In this document: piece after piece, positions 52,435 through 61,322 of the stretch
How positions within the stretch are numbered: position 1 is the stretch's first letter
How the letters are laid out: each line of letters opens with the position of its first letter
From: Paraburkholderia hiiakae
GTDB taxonomy: Bacteria; Pseudomonadota; Gammaproteobacteria; Burkholderiales; Burkholderiaceae
Length of the DNA stretch: 64,000 bases
Direction: 5' to 3'
NCBI RefSeq assembly: GCF_904848665.1
Contig: NZ_CAJHCQ010000004.1
Location: 62,001 to 126,000, forward strand
Position numbers and translations under genes: made by a program
The notes under the pieces: model-generated
Told to the model about the DNA's origin: nothing
What the model saw: only the letters and a program-made list of their open reading frames with translations
Database searches by the model: none

Positions 52435-53898
52435 ATGGGTGCATCGAACGACAAGTCTCTTGGCCACTCCACGACGAGCACCGGCGCGCCGGCTGTCAGC
52501 GACCGTAACTCGCTCTCGATCGGCCCCGACGGTCCGATCGTGCTGCACGACGTGCATTTCCTCGAGCAGATGGCGCATTTCAATCGCGAGAAGGTGCCCG
52601 AGCGCCAGCCGCACGCGAAGGGCGCTGGCGCATTCGGCGAATTCAAGACCACCGAGGATGTGTCGCGCTACACGAAGGCGGCGCTGTTCCAGAAGGGCGC
52701 CGCCACGGAAATGCTGGCGCGCTTTTCGACCGTCGCGGGCGAAATGGGCAGCCCCGACACCTGGCGCGACGTGCGCGGCTTCTCGCTGAAGTTCTACACG
52801 ACCGAGGGCAACTACGATCTCGTCGGCAACAACACGCCGGTTTTCTTCGTACGCGACCCGATGAAGTTCCCGCACTTCATCCGCAGCCAGAAGCGTCTGC
52901 CCGACTCGGGCCTGCGCGATGCCGAGATGCAATGGGACTTCTGGACCAACAATCCCGAGTCGGCGCACCAGGTCTCCTATTTGATGGGCGAGCGCGGCCT
53001 GCCGAAAACGTGGCGCCACATGAACGGCTACGGCTCGCACACCTATATGTGGGTGAATGCGAAGGGCGAGAAGTTCTGGGTCAAGTACCACTTCCACACG
53101 AACCAGGGCATGCAGTTCTTCACCAACGCCGAAGCCGCGGCAATGGCGGGCGAAGACGCCGACTTCCACCGCCGCGATCTGTTCGATGCGATCAAGCGCG
53201 GCGAATTTCCGTCGTGGACGCTCTCCGTGCAGGTCATGCCGTATGCGGAGGCGAAGCAGTACCGCTTCAATCCGTTCGATCTCACGAAGACGTGGTCGCA
53301 CAAGGACTATCCGCTCATCAAGGTCGGCACGATGTCGCTCAACCGCAACCCGGAGAACTTCTTCGCGCAGATCGAGCAGGCTGCGTTCTCGCCGGGCAAC
53401 ACGGTGCCGGGCATCGGGCTCTCGCCGGACAAGATGCTGCTGGGTCGCGCGTTCGCGTATAACGACGCGCAGCGTGCGCGTATCGGCACGAACTTCAACC
53501 AGCTGCCGGTGAATCGTCCGAAGGTGCCGGTGCAGACCTATATGTTCGACGGCAACATGGCCTACGAACACAGCGGCAACGCGCCGACCTATGTGCCGAA
53601 CAGCTTCGGCCGTCCGTGGGCGGATACGACGGGCGCCGCCGACGACGGCTGGGAAGCCGACGGCGACATGGTGCGCAGCGCCTACTCGCTGCATGCCGAA
53701 GACGACGATTTCGGCCAGCCGCACGATCTTGTGCGCAACGTCTTCAACGACAAGCAGCGCGAGGCGCTGATCCAGCAGGTGGTGGCGAGCCTGAACGGCG
53801 TGGGCAGCCCCGTGCGCGAGCGCGTGTTCGACTACTGGAAGAAGATCGACGCCGAAGTGGGCGGGCAGATCGAAACGCAGGCGGGCAGCGGGAAGTAA
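52435..53898 (+). CDS. monofunctional heme catalase
   Basis: A 487-residue small-subunit catalase that splits hydrogen peroxide. The catalytic His is in [14 protein letters not shown], the Asn in [16 protein letters not shown], and the heme-ligand Tyr in [22 protein letters not shown]-binding-region residues precede the Tyr segment. No signal peptide, so cytoplasmic. The ATG at 52435 has AGGAGAG upstream; a longer frame is not coding. It is monocistronic, ended by a strong terminator. Confidence 0.94.
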   Translation: MGASNDKSLGHSTTSTGAPAVSDRNSLSIGPDGPIVLHDVHFLEQMAHFNREKVPERQPHAKGAGAFGEFKTTEDVSRYTKAALFQKGAATEMLARFSTVAGEMGSPDTWRDVRGFSLKFYTTEGNYDLVGNNTPVFFVRDPMKFPHFIRSQKRLPDSGLRDAEMQWDFWTNNPESAHQVSYLMGERGLPKTWRHMNGYGSHTYMWVNAKGEKFWVKYHFHTNQGMQFFTNAEAAAMAGEDADFHRRDLFDAIKRGEFPSWTLSVQVMPYAEAKQYRFNPFDLTKTWSHKDYPLIKVGTMSLNRNPENFFAQIEQAAFSPGNTVPGIGLSPDKMLLGRAFAYNDAQRARIGTNFNQLPVNRPKVPVQTYMFDGNMAYEHSGNAPTYVPNSFGRPWADTTGAADDGWEADGDMVRSAYSLHAEDDDFGQPHDLVRNVFNDKQREALIQQVVASLNGVGSPVRERVFDYWKKIDAEVGGQIETQAGSGK

Positions 53899-54205
53899 GC
53901 CGCCGAAGCTGCGAACGCGGCGCCGCCGCGAATGAACCGGAACGGTCTTCAGGAGCCGTTCCGGTTTTTCTTTTGCATCACACCATTTCAGGGGCGCCAC
54001 ATGACGGCCGACTGCGGACGGCCGACTGCCGCCAAACTGGCAGAACCGCCATCTAGCGGATTCTGCACCGTCAGGGACGAGGGGGCATAATGCGCGAGTC
54101 GCTGTGTGGGCAGCATCGCGCAACCCCGCCGGCGTGCAACGCGCGGCGGGAATAAATTGGCCGCGCGGTGCGTTATCCCTACTGATCCGCAACAGCCAGG
54201 CCCAC
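53899..54205. other. 307-bp region with terminator and short tandem repeat
   Basis: After the catalase terminator comes a 14-bp tandem duplication (54003-54030, unit GACGGCCGACTGC plus G or C). The remaining DNA up to the cytochrome b561 gene shows no protein-like frame and no clear promoter. Confidence 0.6.
53935..53975 (+). terminator. rho-independent terminator after catalase gene
   Basis: An 11-bp perfect stem (AACCGGAACGG with CCGTTCCGGTT), a 10-base loop and a T-rich tail. It lies 37 bp past the catalase stop. Confidence 0.88.
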
Positions 54206-54823
54206 GTGAAAACCTCCCTTTCCGCCGAAACCGACTTTGCCGATGCCGCCGCCGGCGCGCAGAAGTACACGCGTGTTGCCGTGCTATTGCACTGGTTGAT
54301 CGCGCTACTGATCCTCACGAACGTCGCGCTGGGTCTGACCGCCGCGCTGCTGCCCGACGGCGCGCTATCGGACACGGCCATCCGCTTCGTGATCGACACG
54401 CACAAGTCGATCGGCATCACCGTGCTGGGGCTCGCGATCCTGCGCGTGCTGTGGCGTCTCACCCATCGCCCGCCGGCGCTGCCCGCCGAATTTCCCGGCT
54501 GGGAGCGCGCGTCGGCCCACGCCGCGCACGTCGCGCTCTATGTGCTGATCTTCGCGATGCCGCTCTCGGGCTGGCTGCACGACTCCGCCTGGGTCGCCGC
54601 CGCCTCGCATCCCATGTATCTCTTCGGCCTCGTGCAATGGCCGCGCATCGGCTTCATCATGAATCTCGATCCGGCCACGAAGGAACAGTTGCACAACCAG
54701 TTCGGCGCGCTGCACACGGCGTGCAGCTATGCGCTTTATGGCGTGCTCGCGCTGCATATTGCGGGCGCGCTCAAGCATCAATGGATCGATCGTCATTCGG
54801 TGATTCGCCGGATGATGCCGTGA
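54206..54823 (+). CDS. cytochrome b561
   Basis: A 205-residue membrane cytochrome b of the CybB type with four hydrophobic segments. Heme-ligand His candidates are in VLLHWLIALLI, DTHKSIGITVLG, GALHTACSYALYG and LALHIAGALKH. It moves electrons from quinol, and some members dismutate superoxide. The start is set at a GTG with a weak upstream AGCCAGG; a longer frame exists but reads like noise. The glycosyltransferase gene follows after 20 bp. Confidence 0.85.
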   Translation: MKTSLSAETDFADAAAGAQKYTRVAVLLHWLIALLILTNVALGLTAALLPDGALSDTAIRFVIDTHKSIGITVLGLAILRVLWRLTHRPPALPAEFPGWERASAHAAHVALYVLIFAMPLSGWLHDSAWVAAASHPMYLFGLVQWPRIGFIMNLDPATKEQLHNQFGALHTACSYALYGVLALHIAGALKHQWIDRHSVIRRMMP

Positions 54824-54843
54824 GCAACACGTAAGGGTACGAC

Positions 54844-56310
54844 TTGAAAAACACGCTTGAAGAGGCGCTCGCCCGCACGTCGCCGCGCTTCGTGCCGCCT
54901 CCCACGCCGTTCGCGAGCATTGCGATTCATCTGGGCGTCATGGCGCTCTGGTTCGTGCTGTTCGCGCGCGCGTTCTTCCTGCACGGCGTGGTCGCATGGT
55001 CCACTGGCATTGCCTATGTCGTCTACGACACGGTGTTGCTGCTGTTCGTCGCCTGGAAGGCGCGCGTGCTGCTTGCGCCTGCGGCAACGCCCGCCGCCGC
55101 CGGCGAGGCGAAGTTGCCGACGCTCGGCGTGATCGTCGCCGCGCACAACGAAGCGGCCGTGCTGCCGATCACGCTCGACGCGCTGTTCGCGCAGACCCGC
55201 GCCCCGCAGCAGATCGTGATTGCCGACGACGGCTCGACCGACGGCACGGCTGCCTTGCTCGCGCAGCGCTACGGTCTGGCCGATCCAGGCGTTGGGCAGT
55301 TGAGCGCGCCTTCGCCGCAGTATCCGAATCTGCGCTGGCTGAAGCTCGCGCACGGCGGCAAAGCGCGCGCGCTCAACGCGGCGCTGCTTGCGATCGCAAC
55401 GGAAACGGTCATGACCGTGGACGCCGACACGCTGCTCGAACCCGACGCATGCGCGGCGATGGCGAGCGCATTTGGTCGTGAGCCGGCACTGGTCGCAGCG
55501 GCGGGCCTGCTCACGCCGGTTTGCGACCATACGCTCAGCGGCCGCTTTTTCCAGTGGTTCCAGACCTACGAGTACATCCGCAATTTCATCTCGCGCTTCG
55601 CGTGGATGCGCGCCGACAGCCTGTTGCTCATCTCGGGCGCGTTTGCCGGCTTTCGCCGCGATGCCGTGATGGCCGTGGGCGGCTTCGATGCGGATTGCCT
55701 CGTGGAGGACTACGAACTGATTCACCGGTTGCGCCGTTACTCGGCACTTAGGGGGCTGGGCTGGGACGTGCGCGTGCTCGGCACGGCCCGCGCGCGCACC
55801 GACGCGCCCGGCACGCTCACGACCTTCCTGCGTCAGCGCCGCCGCTGGTTCGCGGGCTTCCTGCAGACGCAGTACTGGTATCGCGACATGACCGGCAACC
55901 GCCAGTATGGAAAGCTCGGTCTCATGATGCTGCCCGTGAAGGCGTTCGACACGGTGCAGCCTATTTATGGGCTGACGGCGTTCGCGCTGTTGATCGGCTT
56001 TTTGTTCGACGGCCGCTTTACGATCGTGCTGCCGGTGCTCGGCGTGATTGTCGGCAAGATCGCGATCGACCTCGCGTTTCATTTGTACTCCGTCCATCTT
56101 TACCGGCGCTGGAGCGGTGACCGCACGCACTCGAGCTTCGGCATGGCGTTGCTTGCCGCCATCTTCGAGCCGTTCTCGTTCCAGTTGATGCGCCACAGCG
56201 GCGCGGCACTCGGCTGGCTGCATTTCCTGCTCGGGCGGCGCAAGTGGGGCGTGCAAAACCGCACGGGCCTCGCGGCGGCGCGCAGCCGCGAGAGCGCGGC
56301 GTCCCAATGA
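54844..56310 (+). CDS. processive family 2 glycosyltransferase
   Basis: A 488-residue membrane glycosyltransferase of the BcsA/NodC/hyaluronan-synthase type. Two hydrophobic segments precede the GT-A domain: LGVIVAAHNEA and IADDGSTDGT for nucleotide-sugar binding, VDADT for the metal, VEDYEL for the acceptor Asp, and RQRRRWFAGFL for the processive Q/RxxRW motif. About three C-terminal membrane helices follow. The start is a TTG after AAGGG; no early ATG exists. It may make a surface glucan or amino-sugar polymer. Accessory polymer genes are absent here. Confidence 0.87.
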   Translation: MKNTLEEALARTSPRFVPPPTPFASIAIHLGVMALWFVLFARAFFLHGVVAWSTGIAYVVYDTVLLLFVAWKARVLLAPAATPAAAGEAKLPTLGVIVAAHNEAAVLPITLDALFAQTRAPQQIVIADDGSTDGTAALLAQRYGLADPGVGQLSAPSPQYPNLRWLKLAHGGKARALNAALLAIATETVMTVDADTLLEPDACAAMASAFGREPALVAAAGLLTPVCDHTLSGRFFQWFQTYEYIRNFISRFAWMRADSLLLISGAFAGFRRDAVMAVGGFDADCLVEDYELIHRLRRYSALRGLGWDVRVLGTARARTDAPGTLTTFLRQRRRWFAGFLQTQYWYRDMTGNRQYGKLGLMMLPVKAFDTVQPIYGLTAFALLIGFLFDGRFTIVLPVLGVIVGKIAIDLAFHLYSVHLYRRWSGDRTHSSFGMALLAAIFEPFSFQLMRHSGAALGWLHFLLGRRKWGVQNRTGLAAARSRESAASQ

Positions 56311-56343
56311 TCTGATTCCAGTGGTATTCGACTTGCTCCCACG

Positions 56344-56715
56344 TTAATCGGCCGCGCCAGGCGCGCGGCGCCGGCTTTTTATCCGGTCAGGGATCGTCAG
56401 CGGATCGTGGCGGCGCTCCACCACGTACTGCCTCTCTCCAAAGCCGAAGCACAGGACCATTGCGTTGTCGAAGCCGCGCGCGAGTGCGATGACCCAGGCA
56501 TCGACGTCGTGCACGCGCAGGCAGATGTCGGTGTGCCAATCGCGCTGCACAACGGCAATGTAGGTGTGCGTTGGGCCATCGGCCACAGGTTCGATCGCGG
56601 CGGCCAAGGGCCCGCCCACGTTCGTGCACGCGCCGAGCGCGAGCACGATCGCGCCAAGCGCTTGCCACGCAGCGATTTTCGTAGGACGCTCGTCTAAGCA
56701 GGTCGCTTCGGTCAT
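56344..56715 (-). CDS. truncated DUF2459 lipoprotein (possible pseudogene)
   Basis: A 123-residue frame. A short N-terminus is followed by a lipoprotein signal (ALGAIVLALGACTNVGG) and the first half of a DUF2459 domain: THTYIAVVQRDWHTDIC, then VLCFGFGERQYVVERRHD. Family members are usually about 220 residues, with a second conserved half that is missing here. The frame ends in a basic, low-complexity stretch (IKSRRRAPGAAD). A deletion next to the converging glycosyltransferase gene probably removed the 3' half. It may be non-functional. Confidence 0.6.
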   Translation of the reverse strand: MTEATCLDERPTKIAAWQALGAIVLALGACTNVGGPLAAAIEPVADGPTHTYIAVVQRDWHTDICLRVHDVDAWVIALARGFDNAMVLCFGFGERQYVVERRHDPLTIPDRIKSRRRAPGAAD

Positions 56716-57004
56716 TGAAACCCTGACCCATTCAGTTGCATGTCGTTTCTGCATATACCGTGCCGCGCGAGCACGTTGCACCAGCTTGAAGCGCAAATGC
56801 GGCGCAGCATTGACATGCCCCGTTTCGATACTGCCGATCATGCCTGTGTTGCACCAATCGAGCGCATGAAACAAGGCCCGATCGCGATGGCATACGCCTT
56901 GCTTTTTAGCTTGTACCGCAGCGCGCGACGCATCTCGCCTCAATCATGAGACGAAACGCGGCAGCGCCGCTGACGCAGTTGCACTCACGCGCGAGAACGA
57001 ACCG

Positions 57005-58411
57005 ATGCAAGTCCATGACGAAATGCGCGACGAGGGCGCGGTGCGCCCGCACTACGAACGCTTCCAGCAATGGCTGGAGAGGCAGACTGGCGAGACGATG
57101 GCGCGCAAACGCGCCGAGGCGGACTTGTTGTTCAGGCGAGTCGGCATCACGTTCGCGGTGAATGGCGACCTCTCCGGCACCGAGCGCCTGATTCCTTTCG
57201 ATCTTATTCCACGCATCATTCCTGCAGACGAATGGGCTCTGCTCGAGCGCGGACTACGCCAGCGCGTGCAGGCGCTCAACCTGTTCCTGCACGACGTCTA
57301 TCACGAGCGCAACATCGTACGCGCCGGCGTGATTCCGGCCGAGCAGGTCTACACCAATGCGCAGTACCGTCCGGAGATGCAGGGGATCGACTTGCCGCTC
57401 GGCGTGTATGCGCATATCGCGGGCATCGACATCGTGCGCGATGGGCGCGACGGCGCGTTCTACGTGCTCGAAGACAATCTGCGCGTGCCCTCGGGCGTCT
57501 CGTACATGCTCGAAAACCGCAAGATGATGATGCGGCTCTTTCCCGAGTTGTTCGTCCAGCACAAAGTGGCGCCGGTTGCGCACTATCCCGACCTGCTGCT
57601 CGAAACGCTGCGCGCGGTGGCGCCCGAAGGCGTGGACGATCCGACCGTGGTGCTGCTCACGCCCGGCATGTACAACTCCGCGTATTTCGAGCATACGTTC
57701 CTCGCGCAGCAGATGGGCGTCGAGCTGGTGGAGGGCAAGGATCTCTTCGTAGAGGATAACTACGTATTCATGCGCACGACGCAGGGACCGCGTCGCGTGG
57801 ATGTGATCTATCGGCGCGTGGACGACGATTTTCTCGATCCCCTGGCGTTTCGCTCTGACTCCGCGCTCGGCGTGCCGGGACTGCTCACGGCGTATCGCGC
57901 GGGCCGCGTCGTCCTTGCGAATGCAATGGGCACGGGCGTGGCCGACGACAAATCGATCTATCCGTATGTGCCCGACATGATCGAGTTCTATCTCGGCGAA
58001 AAGCCGATCCTGAAGAACGTGCCGACGTGGCAATGCCGCCGGCCTGACGATCTCGCCTGGACGCTCGAACATCTGCCGGACCTCGTCGTGAAGGAGGTGC
58101 ACGGCGCAGGCGGCTACGGCATGCTCGTTGGGCCCGCTTCCACGCGCGAGGAAATCGAGGCATTTCGTGCGCGGCTCCTGGCGCGCCCAGGCAACTACAT
58201 CGCGCAGCCCACGCTGTCGCTCTCCGCTTGCCCGACTTTCGTCGAGGCGGGCATCGCGCCGCGACATATCGATCTGCGGCCCTTCGTGCTCTCCGGCAAG
58301 ACGATCCAGATGGCGGCTGGCGGCCTCACGCGCGTGGCGCTCAAGGAAGGCTCGCTCGTCGTCAACTCGTCGCAGGGTGGCGGGACCAAGGACACGTGGG
58401 TGCTCGAATGA
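57005..58411 (+). CDS. circularly permuted ATP-grasp protein
   Basis: A 468-residue protein of the circularly permuted ATP-grasp family (formerly DUF404/407). Conserved blocks are VLEDNLRVPSGVSYMLENR, DVIYRRVDDDFLDPLAFR, VLANAMGTGVADDKSIYPYV and VVKEVHGAGGYGMLVGP. ATP-grasp enzymes make amide or ester bonds. In the Anbu cluster it is always found with an alpha-E protein and a transglutaminase, which follow here at 40 and 52 bp. The system is thought to build or tag a peptide, but the product is unknown. Confidence 0.92.
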   Translation: MQVHDEMRDEGAVRPHYERFQQWLERQTGETMARKRAEADLLFRRVGITFAVNGDLSGTERLIPFDLIPRIIPADEWALLERGLRQRVQALNLFLHDVYHERNIVRAGVIPAEQVYTNAQYRPEMQGIDLPLGVYAHIAGIDIVRDGRDGAFYVLEDNLRVPSGVSYMLENRKMMMRLFPELFVQHKVAPVAHYPDLLLETLRAVAPEGVDDPTVVLLTPGMYNSAYFEHTFLAQQMGVELVEGKDLFVEDNYVFMRTTQGPRRVDVIYRRVDDDFLDPLAFRSDSALGVPGLLTAYRAGRVVLANAMGTGVADDKSIYPYVPDMIEFYLGEKPILKNVPTWQCRRPDDLAWTLEHLPDLVVKEVHGAGGYGMLVGPASTREEIEAFRARLLARPGNYIAQPTLSLSACPTFVEAGIAPRHIDLRPFVLSGKTIQMAAGGLTRVALKEGSLVVNSSQGGGTKDTWVLE

Positions 58412-58451
58412 TTTCAATTGCCATGATGCACGTACAAGAAGAGGGTCGATC

Positions 58452-59405
58452 ATGCTGAGCCGCACCGCCGATCATTTGTTCTGGATGGCCCGCTACATGG
58501 AGCGCGCGGAAAATACCGCGCGCATGCTGGACATCAACCTGAAGGCGCTCCTGCTGCCTGGCAGCGCGGACGCGGAGGCGCGCACGCATCGCGCGATGCT
58601 GCGCATCTCCGAACTGGAGCCCGCCTTCGATGCCCGCCACGAAGAAACGACCAGCAGCAACGTGCTCAAGTTTCTCGTTGCGGACCCAACGAACCCGTCG
58701 AGCATTTACTCGTGCTTGCAGGCGACCCGTGAGAATGCCCGCGCGGTGCGCGGCACGCTCACCACGGAATGGTGGGAAACGATCAACGACACGTGGCTGC
58801 AATTCGTCGAGCTGTTGCGCGGCAGTGAGCTGGAGGCCCGTCCCGATGCGCTGTTCGAGTGGGTGAAGTTCCGCTCGCATCTCTCGCGCGGCGTGCGCCT
58901 TGGCACGGCGTTGCAGGACGACGCGCTGTTCTTCACGCAGCTCGGCACGTTCCTCGAACGCGCGGACAACACGGCGCGGATTCTCGATGTGCGTTTCGTC
59001 GACGTGGAGAACGCCGACTCGCGCTCGGCCGCGCGTCAGCTCGAGGACTTCTATTACTGGACCTCGATTCTCAGCTCGGTCTCCGCGCTCGAAATCTATC
59101 GCAAGGTTTACCGCGACGTGGTGACGCCCGCGCGCGTGGTGGAGCTGCTCATACTCAACGAGCAAATGCCGCGCTCGCTACTGGCATCGCTGGACGGCGT
59201 CTGCACGAATCTCGCGATGCTGCGCACCGAGAGCTCGCGCGAAGTCGAGCGCACCGCGGGCAAGCTACGCGCCGAGCTGCTTTACGCGGACCTGCGGCAG
59301 ATCTTCTCGATGGGCGTGCATACGTTTCTCACGCAGTTTCTCGCGCGCGTGTACGAGCTGGGCAATCAGGTTGCGCGCACCTATTTGATGTTGCCGGTTG
59401 GTTAG
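58452..59405 (+). CDS. alpha-E domain protein (DUF403)
   Basis: A 317-residue all-helical protein with the alpha-E signature at its start: MLSRTADHLFWMARYMERAENTAR, repeated in the second half as FLERADNTARILDVR. The family has no known activity and is found only with ATP-grasp and transglutaminase partners. GAGGG precedes the ATG at 58452. It is the second gene of the Anbu cluster. Confidence 0.92.
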   Translation: MLSRTADHLFWMARYMERAENTARMLDINLKALLLPGSADAEARTHRAMLRISELEPAFDARHEETTSSNVLKFLVADPTNPSSIYSCLQATRENARAVRGTLTTEWWETINDTWLQFVELLRGSELEARPDALFEWVKFRSHLSRGVRLGTALQDDALFFTQLGTFLERADNTARILDVRFVDVENADSRSAARQLEDFYYWTSILSSVSALEIYRKVYRDVVTPARVVELLILNEQMPRSLLASLDGVCTNLAMLRTESSREVERTAGKLRAELLYADLRQIFSMGVHTFLTQFLARVYELGNQVARTYLMLPVG

Positions 59406-59457
59406 CGCGATTGAGCGCTCGTCGATATCCAAAACGTCTCGATGGAGGAATCACCTC

Positions 59458-60258
59458 ATGCAGCTCGCGATCCGGCACGACACGGTCTACCGCTATGAAG
59501 CGCCCGTGCATTATTCGATCCAGCAGTTGCGGCTTTCGCCGCTCACCTCGCCCACGCAGGTCGTCACGCAATGGCACGTCGAGGCGCCCGGCAAGCTCGA
59601 CACGAGCCGCGACGCCTATGGCAATGCGCTGATGACGCTGGTGCTCACACGACCTCACAGGGAAATTCGCGTGCGCGTGCGCGGCGAGGTCGAGACTGTG
59701 GCGCTGCCCGACGGCCGGCTGCCCGAAGGCGAGGGCATGGTGCCGATGCACCATTTCACCTCGCCCACGCGCCTCACCGAGGCCGACGCCGCACTCACGG
59801 AATTCGCGTTCAGTCTGCCGCCGCTGGACGATACAGCGGCCATTCTCCACGCGGCTTCGCGCATCACGGAGCGCGTGCGCTATGAATCTGGTGTCACAGA
59901 TGTGACGCATACCGCGGCGGACGCGTTGGCGCTAGGCCGTGGCGTGTGCCAGGATCACGCGCATGTGATGCTGGCGGTGTGCCGCGCGCGCGGCGTGCCG
60001 GCGCGTTATGTGAGTGGTTATATCGACCCCGGCGACGTGCCCGAGATGGCGAGCCACGCCTGGGTCGACGTGTGGCTCGACAACGGCTGGGTGACCGTGG
60101 ACGTCACGCACGCGTGTTTCGCAAGCGAAAAATATTGCCGGATCGCGGTGGGGCGCGACTACGATGCAGCGGCGCCGGTTCGCGGCCGTCGCGTGGGCGG
60201 GGCCGGAGAAACGCTCGATGTCAGCGTGCACGTGAGCGCGCACCAGTCGCAGCAATAG
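59458..60258 (+). CDS. transglutaminase-like cysteine peptidase
   Basis: A 266-residue protein with an N-terminal beta domain (QLAIRHDTVYRYEAPVHYSIQQLRLSP) and a transglutaminase core. The catalytic Cys is in GRGVCQDHAHVML, the His in MASHAWVDVWL and the Asp in WVTVDVTHA. GGAGG precedes the ATG. In this cluster it is proposed to cut or form an amide bond with the ATP-grasp product. The Anbu gene follows by 53 bp. Confidence 0.93.
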   Translation: MQLAIRHDTVYRYEAPVHYSIQQLRLSPLTSPTQVVTQWHVEAPGKLDTSRDAYGNALMTLVLTRPHREIRVRVRGEVETVALPDGRLPEGEGMVPMHHFTSPTRLTEADAALTEFAFSLPPLDDTAAILHAASRITERVRYESGVTDVTHTAADALALGRGVCQDHAHVMLAVCRARGVPARYVSGYIDPGDVPEMASHAWVDVWLDNGWVTVDVTHACFASEKYCRIAVGRDYDAAAPVRGRRVGGAGETLDVSVHVSAHQSQQ

Positions 60259-60311
60259 TTTTCCCGCTATAACAAAAACAGCGACGAAGACAGGGACAGG
60301 CAAGGAGGCGC

Positions 60312-61193
60312 ATGACGTACTGTGTGGCAATGGCAGTGGAAGAGGGGCTCGTGTTTCTTTCGGACACGCGCACGAACGCGGGTGTCGATCACATCAGCAC
60401 GTCGCGCAAGATGGCCGTGTTCGAAGAACCCGGCGAGCGCGTGCTCGTGCTGCTCGTCGCGGGCAACCTGGCTATCACGCAGGCTACGCTCCAGGTCTTG
60501 ACCGAGCCGCAGGAAGCGGGGCGCGCCACGCTCTGGAACACGCCAACCATGGTCGAGGCCGCGCGCGTGGTGGGCGAAGCCGTGCGCGAAGTGCACCGGC
60601 GCGACGCGCAAGCGCTCAAGACGTTTAACGTCGAGTTCAACTGCAGCTTCATCCTCGGCGGCCAGATCGGCGGCCATCCCATGCGGCTTTTCCAGATCTA
60701 CGCGGCAGGCAATTTCATCGAGACGTCGAGCGTCAATCCGTATTTCCAGATCGGCGAGTCGAAGTACGGCAAGCCGATCATCGACCGCGTGCTGACGCCG
60801 CACACCCCGCTCGACGAAGCCGCGAAGTGCGCGCTCATCTCCATGGACTCGACGCTGCGCTCGAACCTCTCGGTCGGCCTGCCGCTCGACCTGCTCGTGT
60901 ACGAGCGCGACGCGCTGCGTGTCACGCGATACGCGTCGCTCGACCAGTCGAATACGTATTTCCAGATGATTCATTCGACATGGGGCGAGCGGCTGCGCCA
61001 GGTGTTCGGCGAGATTCCCGATCCGCTCTGGACCGACGAAGGCGATGTGCCGCGCCACGAGCGCACGACGCTGCCGAGCGCGCCGCGCGCCGGGCATGAA
61101 GGGCACGCGAGCGAACCGCGGCCCGCGCAAACGCTCGCGCAAGCCCAGCCGCACGGCGCTTCGAGCACGCCGCGCATGCTGCGCGACGGCTAA
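60312..61193 (+). CDS. Anbu proteasome-like protease
   Basis: A 293-residue N-terminal-nucleophile hydrolase of the Anbu family, ancestral bacterial proteasome homologues. The N-terminus MTYCVAMAVEEGLVFLSDTRTN gives Thr2 as nucleophile after Met removal, with Asp18 and Lys33-type residues in SDTRTNAG and TSRKMAVF. The core is about 245 residues; a 45-residue Pro/Ala/His-rich tail (from RHERTTLPS onward) is extra and probably disordered. It belongs with the three genes upstream. Its natural substrate is unknown. Confidence 0.93.
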   Translation: MTYCVAMAVEEGLVFLSDTRTNAGVDHISTSRKMAVFEEPGERVLVLLVAGNLAITQATLQVLTEPQEAGRATLWNTPTMVEAARVVGEAVREVHRRDAQALKTFNVEFNCSFILGGQIGGHPMRLFQIYAAGNFIETSSVNPYFQIGESKYGKPIIDRVLTPHTPLDEAAKCALISMDSTLRSNLSVGLPLDLLVYERDALRVTRYASLDQSNTYFQMIHSTWGERLRQVFGEIPDPLWTDEGDVPRHERTTLPSAPRAGHEGHASEPRPAQTLAQAQPHGASSTPRMLRDG

Positions 61194-61322
61194 AACGGCG
61201 GCTTGCGCGTCGTGCGCGCGAACTTCCCTTTTGCCTCGCCAACTGCGCAACCGGTATCCTCCTGCGTAATATTCGCGGTACGGCGCGCGTAATGCGCGTC
61301 CCTTCGACGAGGAGGCAGACTG

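Noticed and set aside
54003..54030. 14-bp tandem duplication as an operator pair
   Set aside because: It is GC-rich, not palindromic, and lies far from a recognisable promoter; replication slippage explains it as well.
52336..54462. A 708-codon open frame on the minus strand across the catalase gene
   Set aside because: It runs through a certain catalase gene and its terminator and has the composition of a shadow frame.
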